Source of the DNA: Dacryopinax spathularia
Lineage: Eukaryota; Basidiomycota; Dacrymycetes; Dacrymycetales; Dacrymycetaceae
Direction of reading: 5' to 3'
NCBI GenBank assembly: GCA_037974965.1
Contig: JBBPFI010000015.1
Location: forward strand, 97,001 to 161,000
Length of the DNA: 64,000 bases
Shown: positions 1-11,891 of the stretch, piece after piece
Layout: each line of letters opens with the position of its first letter
Position numbering within the stretch: the first letter of the stretch is position 1
Program-made: the position numbers and the translations under genes
The notes under the pieces: generated by a model
Databases searched by the model: none
What the model saw: the letters and a program-made list of their open reading frames with translations, nothing else
Told to the model about the DNA's origin: nothing

Positions 1-117
1 GGGACAGCGCGCCACAGTTCCCTTGTCAATTCACGCTCACTCATCCCCTTGCAATCTGCGTGGTATTTTATTAGGGATCCTGCGTCCCATTCACCCCCAA
101 TCTGGATCCTGTTGAAA

Positions 118-2028
118 TTAGAATCCTCGGATTCCCAATATTCTCCGGACATCTGTCGCGAATCGAAGGCTATCGAGTACAGGTAAAAGGTCTAGCAACG
201 CTTCATCTGACGGGTCCGAAATCCAGCCTTCGATAGGGATACCGTTGGCTGACCACCAATGTCAGCGTCCACAACGAATCTCGTAAAAGCGGCTCACCAG
301 GATGATTGCTGTAACTGATGGGAGAATTGTCGATTAGGCAAATGCGGCTTAGATCTTCATCCACAAGAGCCAGATCTTTGCTATATGATCCTCCCTGCTG
401 CTGCGTACAGGACTAGGATAGAAGCGCCATGAATGACAAGTGGTTGAAGCCGATCCACAGCACTTACTTCGCGAAAGAAGCGGCGAGCGAACAAACCACG
501 CCCGCCATCCAACCAATCAATAACTGGATCCGCATACTCTTGCATGGAAGCGGTGAAGATCACCAATGTATACCATCCCGACACCTAACAAGTAAGGTTA
601 GCTATAGCTCCACGCTTTTTCAATGCTGCACACTTTTCGCAAGAAGTAATCCACGAAAGGTCGCTTGTACACATGATACAGCGTGCTCCGTCCATTAAGT
701 ATAACTTCAACCATATGGCCGGGCCCTTGTGACCTCTTCCCGAAGAGGCCGCCCAGCCCCAGGACACCGGTGCCGCCGGTGGAAGAGGAGAGGGGCCGAG
801 AAGTCGAGTGGATGAGGGTTTCGTCCAAATCAAGAACGAGCGTCTTCTTTGGCGGGAATGCGGACGTCCTTGTTGAGGATTTGCGATCGACGGTCACGGG
901 AACGGGGGATGATGTAAGAAGTGACATGGAAAATGGATTCGGCAAGAGGGATTGGGAGCTCGAGGTTGGAGTAGACGAGGTGGGTTGAAACAGGCGCAAT
1001 GGTGGAATGCCGAAAGAGGTTGCGAGGGATCGTGCTGCGGTTTCTTCGACAGGTGTCGGAGGGGTAACATGGACAACAGCGGGTGGCACTGACGCCGGAT
1101 CTGGAGGTCGCTCATCCTGTTCGACGAGAGAAGCCGATGTTTCCAGCTTGATGGTCGTAACGCGAGACAGAAGGGCAGCATCGGCGAGCACGGTGTGACC
1201 ATGTGGATCCCCCACTCCGCCTAACATTGTCTCCCCGCCATCCTCTGAACCAGTATCCTCTGCAGCGTCCAGTTTGTCACCTCTGTCCATCTGCACGCGT
1301 TGCACGGCACGAGCTGCCGTAGGAAGTGCCCAAACCAGGGCCTCCTGCATGGCACGTCGGAGAACAGCGTAGCATTGCGCTATGAATTTGTTCCTCGCCT
1401 TCATGGTAGCTGGGGTGGACGAAGATGGTATAGATAGCATTGGGGTAGTCACATCCATCAGCGGACTCGAGAGTCTTGTAGAGGGAGCTGCTGGAAGAGG
1501 AGCGGCGCGTGTGGCATGAGCGGGTCCGGCTACTGGCACAGGCGGCTGGAACGCTCGCCTGGGAGGCCTGGTCGACAGGGCATCGCTGGAAGATGCCGGC
1601 GCCCGCGATGTGGAAGCGAATGATGAGAGAGCGCGTGCATCATATCTGCGTGCAAGCAAAGCAAGCGAGTTCATTGCCAGTGCTGCCAAATGGGCCGTGT
1701 GCGAATAAGGAGGATCCCTGCCGAACACCGACAGAGGCCCAAGCACCGGGAGTGCCTTGTCGAGCTGGTGAGCGAAGCGTAGGAAGCCAAGGTATGTGGG
1801 GAGAAATAGCGATGGAGGCGGGACGAGGGGGAGAGGGGGAGGGGGGGGGGGGTAGATGGGCAAGGGAGAGTGGCAGCCAACCTGTTGGGGAGAGCGACGT
1901 GGGCCGATGACCGGAAGGGGCGAACCCGCACTCGCCGGATGATGATGGCACACCGCCGTCGCACCCCTTTTGGGAACCGGCACAGCTTTCGATGATTCAC
2001 GTGCTCGCATCTCTCGGTCCTGGTCCAT
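118..2028 (-). CDS. NEM1: Nem1-like CTD-family protein phosphatase
   Basis: Catalytic subunit of the Nem1-Spo7 phosphatase, which dephosphorylates the lipin Pah1 at the ER/nuclear envelope (known role of the family). The first exon (633-2028) encodes about 460 residues: a long low-complexity Ser/Pro-rich N half, then the FCP1-type catalytic motif [11 protein letters not shown] and the [11 protein letters not shown] block. An intron at 585-633 leads to an exon with [20 protein letters not shown], typical of Nem1. Two more introns precede the conserved tail ([16 protein letters not shown], then [18 protein letters not shown]) and a stop at 118-120. The start ATG at 2028 is the first in the frame. 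It lies 191 bp downstream of the stop of the next gene on the same strand. Family assignment is firm. The long N-terminal extension is poorly conserved and its start is less certain. Confidence 0.9.
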
Positions 2029-2219
2029 GACAGGCGGATTGGTGGTTCAAACTATAACTAACCACCTTTTCACCTGCACCCCCCGCTCTCAACGATTATT
2101 TCCCCGTGCACACCCCCTGGAAATGGCTTGGAAAGAATATACACATACAGTCTCTTGATGATAGGGATGAATATTGCGCCTAACGTACATGGAGATCATT
2201 CTTCGTTTTTTGTCCAGCT

Positions 2220-4485
2220 TCACATCCGGAACACGCCAAAGCCAGTGTTGTGTCCATCCCAGCTTGGCCGAGAGAACCCACCGCCCGACATTTGCCCAAT
2301 CAAGCTCTGTCTCTTGGCAAGGCCAAGGCCAAGGCCCAGGACGTCGCGCGAGTCGGTCGGCTTGATAATGCCATCGTCCCAGAGTCGTGCTGTCGCATAT
2401 AGGGCAGTCGACTGGGCTTCTATTTTCGATTGTAATTCGAGATGCCGGGAAGGATCCCTTTCCGCAATGATCAGAACACCTTCTGCCGGTCAACAATCAT
2501 GGAGACGCCTTACTTTGAGATTCCAGCCATCACCTGAGACAGTTGTCCGGAACCCATCACGGATACCTTCGCGTTCTGGTGGAGCATTAGACAAAACTTG
2601 TTCTTTTTTGTAAACAAACTTGCATACCGGCCACATCCATAAGAAACGTGGTGAATACTGAGGACGTGTGAGATCTTATCGGTTCAACTTATTCGCGGGA
2701 AAGACGCTCACAGCGCGGCCGCACATGCCTACGAGGGCATCAGCCTATTGGCACGCAAGAAAGTCAAGACAACTCACCGTAATTACCCGCTCCAAAACTC
2801 CCTCCAATGACCATGGTTAGCTTCGGCACGTCCACGCAACTCACCGCGCGAACCATCTTCGCTCCGTCCTTGGCGATTCCACCGCGCTCTGCCTTGCTCC
2901 CTACCATATAACCTGGAAAAATCACGTTAACAGCTTATATAGTAGGCCGGCTGTCTCAGACGAACCGGTCACATTCACAAGGAATATTAGGGGAATACGC
3001 CGTTGACTGCACAACTGCATGAAGTGGGTTGCCTTCAGTGCCGATGGGGAGAACAAGACACCGTTGTTGGCGATAATACCGCAATGATAGCCGTGGATAT
3101 GCGCGAAGCCCTAGTTTGGATTAGGTCATGGACAGCGTCTGGCCGGAATCTACGCACGGTGAGCAGCGTGGTTCCATAATCTGCTTTGAATTCTCTGAAG
3201 CGGCTTCCATCCACGATGCGCGCAATCACTTCTTTCATATCGATCGCCTGGCGTACGTCACCCCCCACAATCCCGTGTAACTCGCTGCTGTCATAGAGAG
3301 GGTCTTCAGGGGCTTGATCGGGCTGTAGCGAACGCTGAGCCGGAGGGTGCCGAATGCAGTAACGCAAGCCATACCTCTGCGGGTAACCCAGCAGCGGCAC
3401 CCAGGTCGCCCACTGCTGTACGGGCCATTCCGATGCCGTCTTCATCGTCCCTGGCGAGCGCATCCACGACACCGCTCACACTGGCGTGCATCTCCCCCCC
3501 ACCCAAATATTCTTCATCGACAACCTCCCCAGTCGCGGCCTTTACTAGCGGTGGTCCTGCTAAGAAGATGTGTCCTTGATTCCGCACGATGATGACATGG
3601 TCGGACATGGCGGGAGTGTAAGCGCCCCCCGCAACCGATATTCCATGGACCACGGCGATCTGCGGTATCCCGAGGGCTGACATCTGAGCCTAAGTCGTAG
3701 GATTAGCCGCATAGTCATGGGTGTCCACGAGCCAGGCGAACCATGTTGTAAAACCCACGACCAAAATGATTTACATCCGGAAACACCTAGTCACTATCAC
3801 CTCGGAGCGCAAAGACTCGGTCGGTGCGGATACTTACCTCGGCTTGATACGGTAAGGCAGCGCCGCCGGACTCAACTGGGCGGAGTTGGACGCTCAGCGG
3901 GGCACGTCTTCGTAGGCATGCTCTAAGACTCACCAAGATAGACACAAGGTAGCAGGTTCTCCCGGGCGATCTCCTGCGCCCTAAGGTGTTTCTTAATCGT
4001 TAGAGGATAATAACTGCCTCCCTTAACGGTTGCATCATTGCAGATTATCATGCACTCTTTCCCAGAAATCCGCCCGATCCCAGTGATTATACCAGCGCCT
4101 GGTATAGACTCTCCCGGGTACACCTCGTGAGCCGCAAGCGGCGAAAGCTCGACGAATGGTGTATTCGGGTCAATAAGTGATGCGATCCTGACAAGTTGTT
4201 CAGAACACCATTCGGGGCAGACGGGGAGAAGACTCACCGCTCCCGGGGAAGCATCTTGCCCTTGGATTTCATCCGCTCCATGGCCTTCTCGCCGCCGCCC
4301 AGCCGAGCTTGCGCCGTGAGGGAGTCGAGTTCGTGGACCAATGCGTCCATTGCTGCTGCCCGGGACAAGAATTCCTCTGAAGAGGGAGCCACCTTTGTGG
4401 GTATTATGGAAGGGTGATATGCTCTGTACACGGCAGGCAGTGCGCGTGTGGGAAGCAGCCGCATGCGAGAGCGAAAGACCAGCAT
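2220..4485 (-). CDS. MCCC2: 3-methylcrotonyl-CoA carboxylase, carboxyltransferase (beta) subunit, mitochondrial
   Basis: Transfers the carboxyl group from carboxybiotin to 3-methylcrotonyl-CoA in leucine breakdown in the mitochondrial matrix; it acts with the biotin-carrying alpha subunit, which is not in this window. The start at 4485 gives a basic, Arg-rich presequence ([20 protein letters not shown]) suited to mitochondrial import. At least five introns, for example 4188-4237. Diagnostic blocks in order: [75 protein letters not shown], and a C-terminal [16 protein letters not shown] ending in GFGVFRM. These match acyl-CoA carboxyltransferases of the methylcrotonyl type rather than acetyl-CoA carboxylase. 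An upstream in-frame ATG at 4698 exists but would bury the presequence. It is divergent from the Rheb gene. Confidence 0.92.
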
Positions 4486-4831
4486 CGTAGCGATGCTGGG
4501 CAGTTGGCTGACGGTGGGCAAACTGAAGACGAAGGGCAAAGGTGGGGCGAAGGGATGCGGGCTGTAATAGGCAGGCTGGGGTAACCGGCGCCGCCAATTG
4601 GCACAATGCGGGGTAACGACTCCCCGCCGGCGATGTGTGACGCGACGCGTACTCCGGGCGGAACATGTCACCGCCGACCGGAGTCGGGCAGCGACCACAG
4701 CTGACAGCGCCGGTGAGACGGTGGGTGGCTGGGTTCGTCATCGTCGGCAAACCGGTCCCCTCATCGTCGTTCGTTCCCGGCCACAGTACTCTAACCCCCG
4801 TCTTCGTGTAGATGTCCCTTGATTGCCAGTC
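4486..4831. promoter_or_regulatory. Divergent promoter region between MCCC2 and RHB1
   Basis: 346 bp between two start codons that face away from each other, so it must hold both promoters. It is GC-rich and I see no TATA box. No further element could be assigned with confidence. Confidence 0.5.
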
Positions 4832-5612
4832 ATGTCTGGCGCAGTAAAGAAGAGAAGAATCTGCGTGCTTGGCTCCCGTTCAGTCGGTAAGCATTTACAT
4901 TATTCCGCTCGAGACAGAACCCCACAACTCTTTCCTCCCTGTCATCCCGCTGACCCCCGGTTGTTTATCGCAGGCAAGTCGGCTCTCGTGGTCCAATATG
5001 TCGAAGGGCATTTCATTGAGCCCTACTTTCCAACTATCGAGAGCATCGTCTTCAAGACTGTTACATGGAATGGGGAGAACTACGAGTTCGAAATCATCGA
5101 CACAGCCGGTCAAGATGAATATAGCATGCTGTCCTCTAGACATGCTATCGGCATACACGGCTTCATCCTCGTCTATTCAGTCGCGAGCCGTCCGAGTTTC
5201 GACATGATCAGAGCGGTGCACGACAAGATACTCAACTATCATGGAGTTAGTCAAGTTCCGTGCGTCATCGTGGGTCAAAAGTCGGATCTTCCCGAGAAAA
5301 AGTACGCCGATGGTTTGGTAAAGGCAACTAAGCTTGCACTTACACTCCTTCATTTCTAGGCTAGCTCCTAGGCAAGTGACGCCACAAGAGGGCCAAGCCC
5401 TGGCGAAAGAGCTGCATGCTGCCTGGATCGAGACGTCGGCTTCAGCAAATATTAACGTCTGTTAGTACACTGCTCTGCACTTCATTGCTAGCTACATCTA
5501 ATGCGACTGTGCAGCCAAAGTGTTCGACTTGCTCCTGCAGGAGGTTGAACAGCAGTATGGGGCGAAGCCGGAAAAAGCGGCTGCGCCTGAAAATAAGTGT
5601 ATGATCATGTAA
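4832..5612 (+). CDS. RHB1: Rheb-family small GTPase
   Basis: Ras-like GTPase that in other eukaryotes activates TORC1 and links nutrient state to growth. Exons: 4832-4886, 4974 to about 5302, a third beginning near 5371, and a last one ending at 5612. The P-loop spans the first intron and reads GSRSVGKSAL, the Rheb form of G1. Next come PTIES in the effector loop, [11 protein letters not shown] (G3), GQKSD in place of NKxD (G4), and [10 protein letters not shown] (G5). The protein ends in CMIM, a CaaX box with terminal Met that favours farnesylation. A TTG nine bases upstream (4823) is not used as the start; the ATG at 4832 directly precedes the conserved [15 protein letters not shown]. Its 3' end faces the inverted-repeat region. 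Confidence 0.93.
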
Positions 5613-5875
5613 ACAAGATCTTAAATGAGCGCGCGCAGGAGCATATAGGAGCATCTACCTCGAGGACGCCATGTTGGACGGGTTGAATGGGAAGATGGGG
5701 CTCGTGTTACGAGGGTATGCCAAGGCACATACTACCGCATATTCCTCGCAATCACTACTGTATCTCAACCTGTCCCTACCACAAGATGTTACATATCCGA
5801 TTGGCTGTAATTTATCTGCTTGATCCATCTCCAGACAGCCACCCTCTCTCACCCACCTATCGCTATTTCCGAAAT

Positions 5876-5921
5876 AGCAGGTCGTATGATGGATGAACTC
5901 TCATCCATCATACGACCTGCT
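5876..5921. repeat. 46 bp perfect palindrome at the left edge of the inverted duplication
   Basis: Two 21 bp arms (AGCAGGTCGTATGATGGATGA and its exact complement) separated by the 4 bp loop ACTC. The right edge abuts the first base of the left arm of the larger inverted repeat. It could fold into a stable hairpin. Its place exactly at the breakpoint suggests it was made by, or provoked, the event that created the duplication. Confidence 0.9.
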
Positions 5922-6548
5922 GTGGAATGCTGGGGCCAATCCGCCCGGATATGGTCAAGCGGGATTTGGTAGCTATCAGCCTCGTTAGATCTCGCGAAAC
6001 CGTATATCCCCTGTATACAAGTGCGGTGTTATTGTTCATCGCTTCAGATAGTCAACTGTCGACTCTGACATCCTTCATTTGAGGTGTGCTAAGATAGCCA
6101 ACAATGCACGGCTCACGGCGCGACGCAATACCCTGATGCACAGCCACATATAGGGTCTCCTCAGCGGGCGCGCGTTGCGCGTCGAGCGTTCAAAAGACTC
6201 CCATGTGCACAGCCACTAACGTTTATTTCACATCGCTCCCACGCTTGAGCCAGTGTCTCCTTTGGGCTGAAAATTTTTTCCTGGGGTAATCGATAGTACC
6301 TAAAACTATATTCCCAACCTCACGCATTTTGCAGCACATTTTTTGAGGACCCTCCTTCGATGCTGCCCATAAGCTCTGTCCTGCCTACTTACACCTGTAA
6401 CAGCATATATTCATGACTTCAGACTTTATTTGCACTTACTTCTCATGCCAGACCCCTTTTTCCTGCGCACAAAGCATTTAGTTGCACTGATCTCACTTTC
6501 CAGGCCTGTTGCAGGTGTCCCCCTTTGTGATAGCCTATACTGTGCTCG
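5922..6548 (+). repeat. Left arm of a 627 bp inverted duplication (contains copied SLA1 3' end)
   Basis: This arm is the reverse complement of 7314-7940; I compared most of the length by eye and found no mismatch. Its first 69 or so bases are a plus-strand copy of the last 21 codons and stop of SLA1 (ending in GYGQAGFGSYQPR), detached from the rest of the gene. The remainder copies SLA1 downstream DNA. There is no promoter or start for this fragment, so it is a gene-end fragment and not a gene. Identity implies a very recent event, ongoing conversion between arms, or an assembly fold-back. Confidence 0.93.
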
Positions 6549-7313
6549 ACCATGAGTCTGTTAAGCACATTTGAAAGTCCATCATCTAAGGCATTCACCT
6601 CTCTAGCTTCTAAAGATTCACCTCAGCTTTCAACATTTCTGAACCAGAATGTGTGGTGGGTGACTGATGATCATGTTTTGAAGCATTCATTGTGTAATGG
6701 GAGTCCTCTTAGCACCTCTGAGTTGCAACATACCTGTGAGCCAGTGTTGATGCTCATTTTTGGTAGACACATATGCCTGAGTTACATGAACAACTAGCAA
6801 GTACAAATGGGTCTTGTAATTTAGAACAATCTCTGCCTGATAGATTGAAAACCCATTCTTTCAAAATCTGCGCTGTCAATCATGAACTGGCAATGAACAC
6901 ACCCTCTTTCCACACAATAAGGGCGATTGCTAAGGCAGTTACTGCAGCACAGAGGATGGTTTGAGTATTGATGTTGGTGAGCCAAGAAATCAACAAATCA
7001 TACAATCTGAATGACAATTTCGCTGCAGGGTACAATTAGAGATCTGGCCAGGTCAAACTACTATTATATTGTGCATGCAAACTCTGCTTGGTTAGTTGCA
7101 ATGAACAAGATTCACTGAGTTCCAGCTTTGATTGAGTTGGCTATCCTCCAAGTGATGGTTCTCACGCTGAGAACCCCTTGTATTTCCATATTGGCCGACT
7201 TGCAAACATACCTGCAACCTATTTATGATGCCTACCGGACAAATAAAAATTTCATCTGGATGCTCTGAGTGACCTTTTGCAAGACAGACATATGGCTTAC
7301 TTCTGGTATGGTG
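6549..7313. other. AT-richer spacer between the inverted arms, origin unknown
   Basis: 765 bp that looks poorer in G+C than the surrounding DNA. Only short open frames occur (81 and 63 residues on the plus strand) and none has a recognisable domain. It may be a decayed transposon or a filler captured during the rearrangement. I could not assign a family. Confidence 0.6.
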
Positions 7314-7940
7314 CGAGCACAGTATAGGCTATCACAAAGGGGGACACCTGCAACAGGCCTGGAAAGTGAGATCAGTGCAACTAAATGCTTTGTGCGCAGG
7401 AAAAAGGGGTCTGGCATGAGAAGTAAGTGCAAATAAAGTCTGAAGTCATGAATATATGCTGTTACAGGTGTAAGTAGGCAGGACAGAGCTTATGGGCAGC
7501 ATCGAAGGAGGGTCCTCAAAAAATGTGCTGCAAAATGCGTGAGGTTGGGAATATAGTTTTAGGTACTATCGATTACCCCAGGAAAAAATTTTCAGCCCAA
7601 AGGAGACACTGGCTCAAGCGTGGGAGCGATGTGAAATAAACGTTAGTGGCTGTGCACATGGGAGTCTTTTGAACGCTCGACGCGCAACGCGCGCCCGCTG
7701 AGGAGACCCTATATGTGGCTGTGCATCAGGGTATTGCGTCGCGCCGTGAGCCGTGCATTGTTGGCTATCTTAGCACACCTCAAATGAAGGATGTCAGAGT
7801 CGACAGTTGACTATCTGAAGCGATGAACAATAACACCGCACTTGTATACAGGGGATATACGGTTTCGCGAGATCTAACGAGGCTGATAGCTACCAAATCC
7901 CGCTTGACCATATCCGGGCGGATTGGCCCCAGCATTCCAC
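7314..7940 (-). repeat. Right arm of the 627 bp inverted duplication (native SLA1 end)
   Basis: Reverse complement of 5922-6548. The outer 67 bases (7874-7940) are the real 3' end of SLA1, continuous with its coding sequence. The rest is SLA1 downstream DNA. This makes the right arm the likely source and the left arm the copy. Confidence 0.93.
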
Positions 7941-10900
7941 GCGCCGTTGTTCGGCGTGAAGCCAGTTGGTTGCGCAGTCAAGAAACCTTGGTATGGTGGG
8001 TTCACGGCTATAAATGGTGCGTCAGACCTCATTTGCAGGACTTCGGAAGGACATACTGTTAGACGACCTGAGCGCATCGTACTTGTCTATATATGCAAGC
8101 TCAGCTAACCAGCACATTGCGATAGCATACACCGTACCAGCAGATTGTGAATCATTGGCTCCGCCCGCGAAGGAGCCCGCCTTCATAGACGCAAATACGC
8201 TTGCAGGGGAATGGTTAGTTCCTGACTGAGATACGGACGACGGTAACCCAGCAGCCGTTGGGAACGATGCCGTAACGCCAAGATACTGTGGCTGGGGAGT
8301 GGGTACGCCAGTGAACTGGGCTTGTAATGGCTGCGCAAACATGGGACTGATGCCCGTTGCATCTACGCAAGGCACATCAGCGATTACACAAAAAGGTGTG
8401 TGTAAACCCTGTGGTGGTACGTACGCGGCGCAAGCCCGAATGTTGGGAAACCGGTGGGTTGAGATCGAATAGCGCCGCTAGGGACGACGGGATAGCCTGC
8501 TGCCTGCGGCAATGTGGTGGGTTGGGGTATCATGGGCGTTGAAGCAGGTCTGGTGGGTATAAAGCCATTGAAACCAGTATTGGTAGGGATTAGCGGGTTC
8601 AAGAGCCCCTGGTTGGCTGGTACAGGTGCAAGAGGACCGCGAGGAGCAGTATTCTGAGCGTACATCCCCGTCTGCTGGGCTTGAAGCTGAGCGAGCGGAA
8701 GGGGGGATGAGCCCATGCCCAAGCCAGCTTGGAAGCTTGGAGGAGGCGGAGTAGCCGCATATGGCTGCACTTGGCTGACGGGCGCAGAAGGAGGCCTCAT
8801 TGCACTAAGCTTCGCTATGAGCTCAAATTCTCCAGTCTGTGCTGGTGTGACGCCCGCTCCTGTGGTTTGAGGCCTGGCTATCTGCGCTCCCACCGGCTGC
8901 CCAGAGGACGGCACAGTTGTGGAGGCAGCCGGTACTGGAGGAGCGGGAGGCGGAGGAGGTGGAGCAGACGCTGGTGGCGTGGGCGGAGCTGCAGCTGGTA
9001 TTTGTGGCGGAGACGTTGAGGTGACCATCGGCGCAGTCCCTTGCGAGGCTCTTGTTGACAGTGGCTTCGGCTCCCAGGCATTGTCATCAAATCCTGTCTG
9101 CGCTGGTGTTAAGGGGCGAGCTGATCTTTGCGTTGCGGCCGCCATGGGCGATGATGATGACGTTGGTATGAGAGAGGGGCTCGCCGCCGCTGGCGATTGG
9201 GTAAGGCGATCACTGGCGGAGGCTATCGACGTTGCATCCACAGTGAGGGGCGCCGTCGTCTTCGTTTGTGGCCTACCGCGACGCTGGCTTGTCTTCAGAG
9301 TCCCGCCAGGACCAGTGAACAGGTTGGGCGGCGAGCCATTCGTAGGACCGCTCCGCGAATTTCCGTTGATTTCTGCTTGAAGCTGGCGCGCATATTCCTC
9401 ATCCCTACGCAATTGCTCATCTACAGTCGAGCTATCTTTGGTGGCGCTCGGCGACTTGCTGGAGAAACGTCGATCTTCGATTGCCTTGGCGACGCGGATG
9501 ATATCCCCTTCTCGCAGTCCGAGAGCTCGCATAGTTTCCGGTTTTATATCGCCAAGGATCGATTCATCGATCTTATCGCGCTCGAAGGCAGTCGCATACC
9601 GGGTACAGTCGTCGACGTCGCAACCGGCGTTCAGGAAGAACTCGAACCAATCGAATTTATGCCTCTTTGGACCAGTCGACTGTCTGGCGACAGAAGCCCG
9701 GCGGTCCGGCCTGTCTGTCGGCTCTGCCTGCTTTCGTTGATCAGCGATAGCAGCCAGTGGTACGTTGTCATCCGAATCTGCCCGAATGGTGGACTTTCTC
9801 CTTGGATTCAGAATGTCGCCGATGTAGGCCATATCCTCCTCTGACATCTTCTCCGCCGGAACTTCGATGATAACGCCGTTGATCTTGTGCAGCTTGATCT
9901 TGCCGTTGGAATATCCCAGAAACTCAGCCTCAACCTTAAACTGGCCGGTTCGGTCATGCCAAATCCTAGTGTTGGTGGGCTCTGAAGGAAAGAAGGAAAG
10001 GTCAACTGGATGGGGAACGCAATCATGGTTTCTACGACGCACTCGGTCTATCAGATGCCCCAGGCTTCGATCGAGTCCGGCCGTCATCTCGCCTCTTGGT
10101 TGCTTGCATACGCGCTTCCTCCTCTGCCCGCCTGACAAACGTCTTCAGTTTCGGGTCATTTCAGCTGATAAAACGATTTACCTCGCCTCAGCTGCCCGCA
10201 GTGCTCTAGCCTCGTCCGCTTTTTTACGGGCCCTTTCTTCTTCCTTAATACGCCGTTGCTCAGCAATCTTCCTCTCATCTTCCCGACGCTTTTGCGCAGC
10301 CGCTTGTCGCCTCCGCTCTTCAGCCAACTCGCGCTCCCGCGCAGCGCGAGCAGCGGCAGCAACGGCTTCGGCTTCGGACTCGGCTTCAGCGTGCGACGGG
10401 ACAGCATCTTCTTCTCGTTGTCGTTCCTCAGCTTCGGCGGTGGCCTGGGCGGCTTCTTCGGACGCTTTGAGCTATTCGTTGGTCAGCCAAGCCGGATGGT
10501 AGCATAAGTCCGCTCACCTCGACGTAGCTGCTGGGAACGACGCCCTCTTGACCACGCTCATTCCTACACTTCCACCAGTCCTCGCTGCTAAGTCTGTCAA
10601 CCACCATCAACTCATCTCCCTCTCGGACGGTGAGTTCGTCCTCGCTCTGCGCTTCAAAATCGTACATGGCAGAGGCTGGCTCTCCTTCCGTTGGTTCAGA
10701 AGCATGGTACGATTCGGCCAAGGAGCTGGGCGATGGAGCCCAACGAACCCCATTTTTCTTCGACTTCTCCTCTTCGAAGCCGTGAGCATGCGAGGTGTCA
10801 TGGTTTTCCTCACCCTGCGAGATAGCAGCCGGAATGCTTACAGACCCGCCACCGGGCCTGCCACTACTCGCCTCCGCCTTCGCAATGATAGCTTGCGCGA

Positions 10901-11891
10901 CTTCCTTGGACCCAACACTGAAATGCAGCTCGGCCGCACTGACGCCAGAGAATACGAGCCGAACATGCTTTGGCTTGTCTTCGCCAACCGAGACGATGTC
11001 TGCCGCTTTCCGTTGTTGAACCGGGGTCTAAGGAAAGCTGAGCACCCATGACATCCTCGGTGAGAGGGTGGATATGTACCTTATCGGATTCGCTGGCGAA
11101 GAACACGTTACCCTTGCCAATTCCTAAGGTGCCTTTCCTTTTCTTTCCCTTGGAGTCGATTTCCTGTGGACCCATCAGTACAAAAGGGAGACATATCGGG
11201 GTCACTGACCGTAACCGGCCAAGTTTCAATAGTATCTACAGAGCCCACATTGCTGACGGAAGCGAGCACGCGGTCCTGGGGATCAACATAATTGCTGACC
11301 GGTGCCGATGGCGCCTGACAAGCACATCAGATCTACTATAAGCGATTTGGGGCGGATTTATCCCACTTACCGATTCCGTCGATGCGGATTCATCCGGATT
11401 GAATTCTTCGACATATGTGCCGGGAACGAAGCCGACTTTGGAGTCTCTCTGGTCGCCTTTTACGAGAATCCAATCGTCCTCCTTCTCGTAGACTATCAGA
11501 ACATCGCCCTCCTTGATAGATAATTCCCCGTCAGCGTTGGCCTCGTAATCATATAGGGCTTTGACGATTCCTATGGGCTCGACCTGAAAGGCAGTAAGCA
11601 AAGTTGCATTAAGAGCCGAATCGACGACAGGTCGCACCTCTTCAACGTAGTTAGCAGGAACCACGCCGCTGGGGCCTTCGTCCTCGGAGGAGTCGAGCTT
11701 ATGACGGACCTTCCACCATCTAGGAGAACGCTGGTTTAAGATAACAAAGGAAGCTACCTGAAGAAAGCGTACTCTGAATCGGAGTTGTCTAGAACGTAGA
11801 GTATTTGGTCCTCCTTTATCGAGAGCTCGTCGTCGGACTGGGCCTCATAGTCATAGAGAGCCTTGACGACTGCAAGACCGATGGGAGCCAT
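7874..11891 (-). CDS. SLA1: Actin cytoskeleton/endocytosis adaptor Sla1
   Basis: Sla1 links clathrin coats, cargo and the actin machinery at endocytic sites. Domain order from the start MAPIGLAVVKALYDYEA: SH3-1 (about 11700-11891), SH3-2 (KALYDYEANADGELS, about 11400-11580), a PH-like region near 11000-11150 (GNVFFASESDKVHIHP), SH3-3 (SAMYDFEAQSEDELT, about 10490-10670), an Arg/Glu/Ala coiled stretch (10150-10430), SHD1 (RIWHDRTGQFKVEAEFLGY), a SAM-like SHD2 (DWFEFFLNAGCDVDDC), and a Pro/Gln/Thr-rich tail with repeated Q-x-TG motifs like the LxxQxTG repeats phosphorylated by Ark/Prk kinases. Several introns. The last exon ends in the inverted duplication. Head to head with SUP35. Confidence 0.92.

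Noticed and set aside
5922-7940. A DNA transposon with 627 bp terminal inverted repeats
   Set aside because: The right arm runs into SLA1 coding sequence with no boundary, there is no target-site repeat at the arm ends, and the spacer has no transposase. An inverted duplication of host DNA explains it better.
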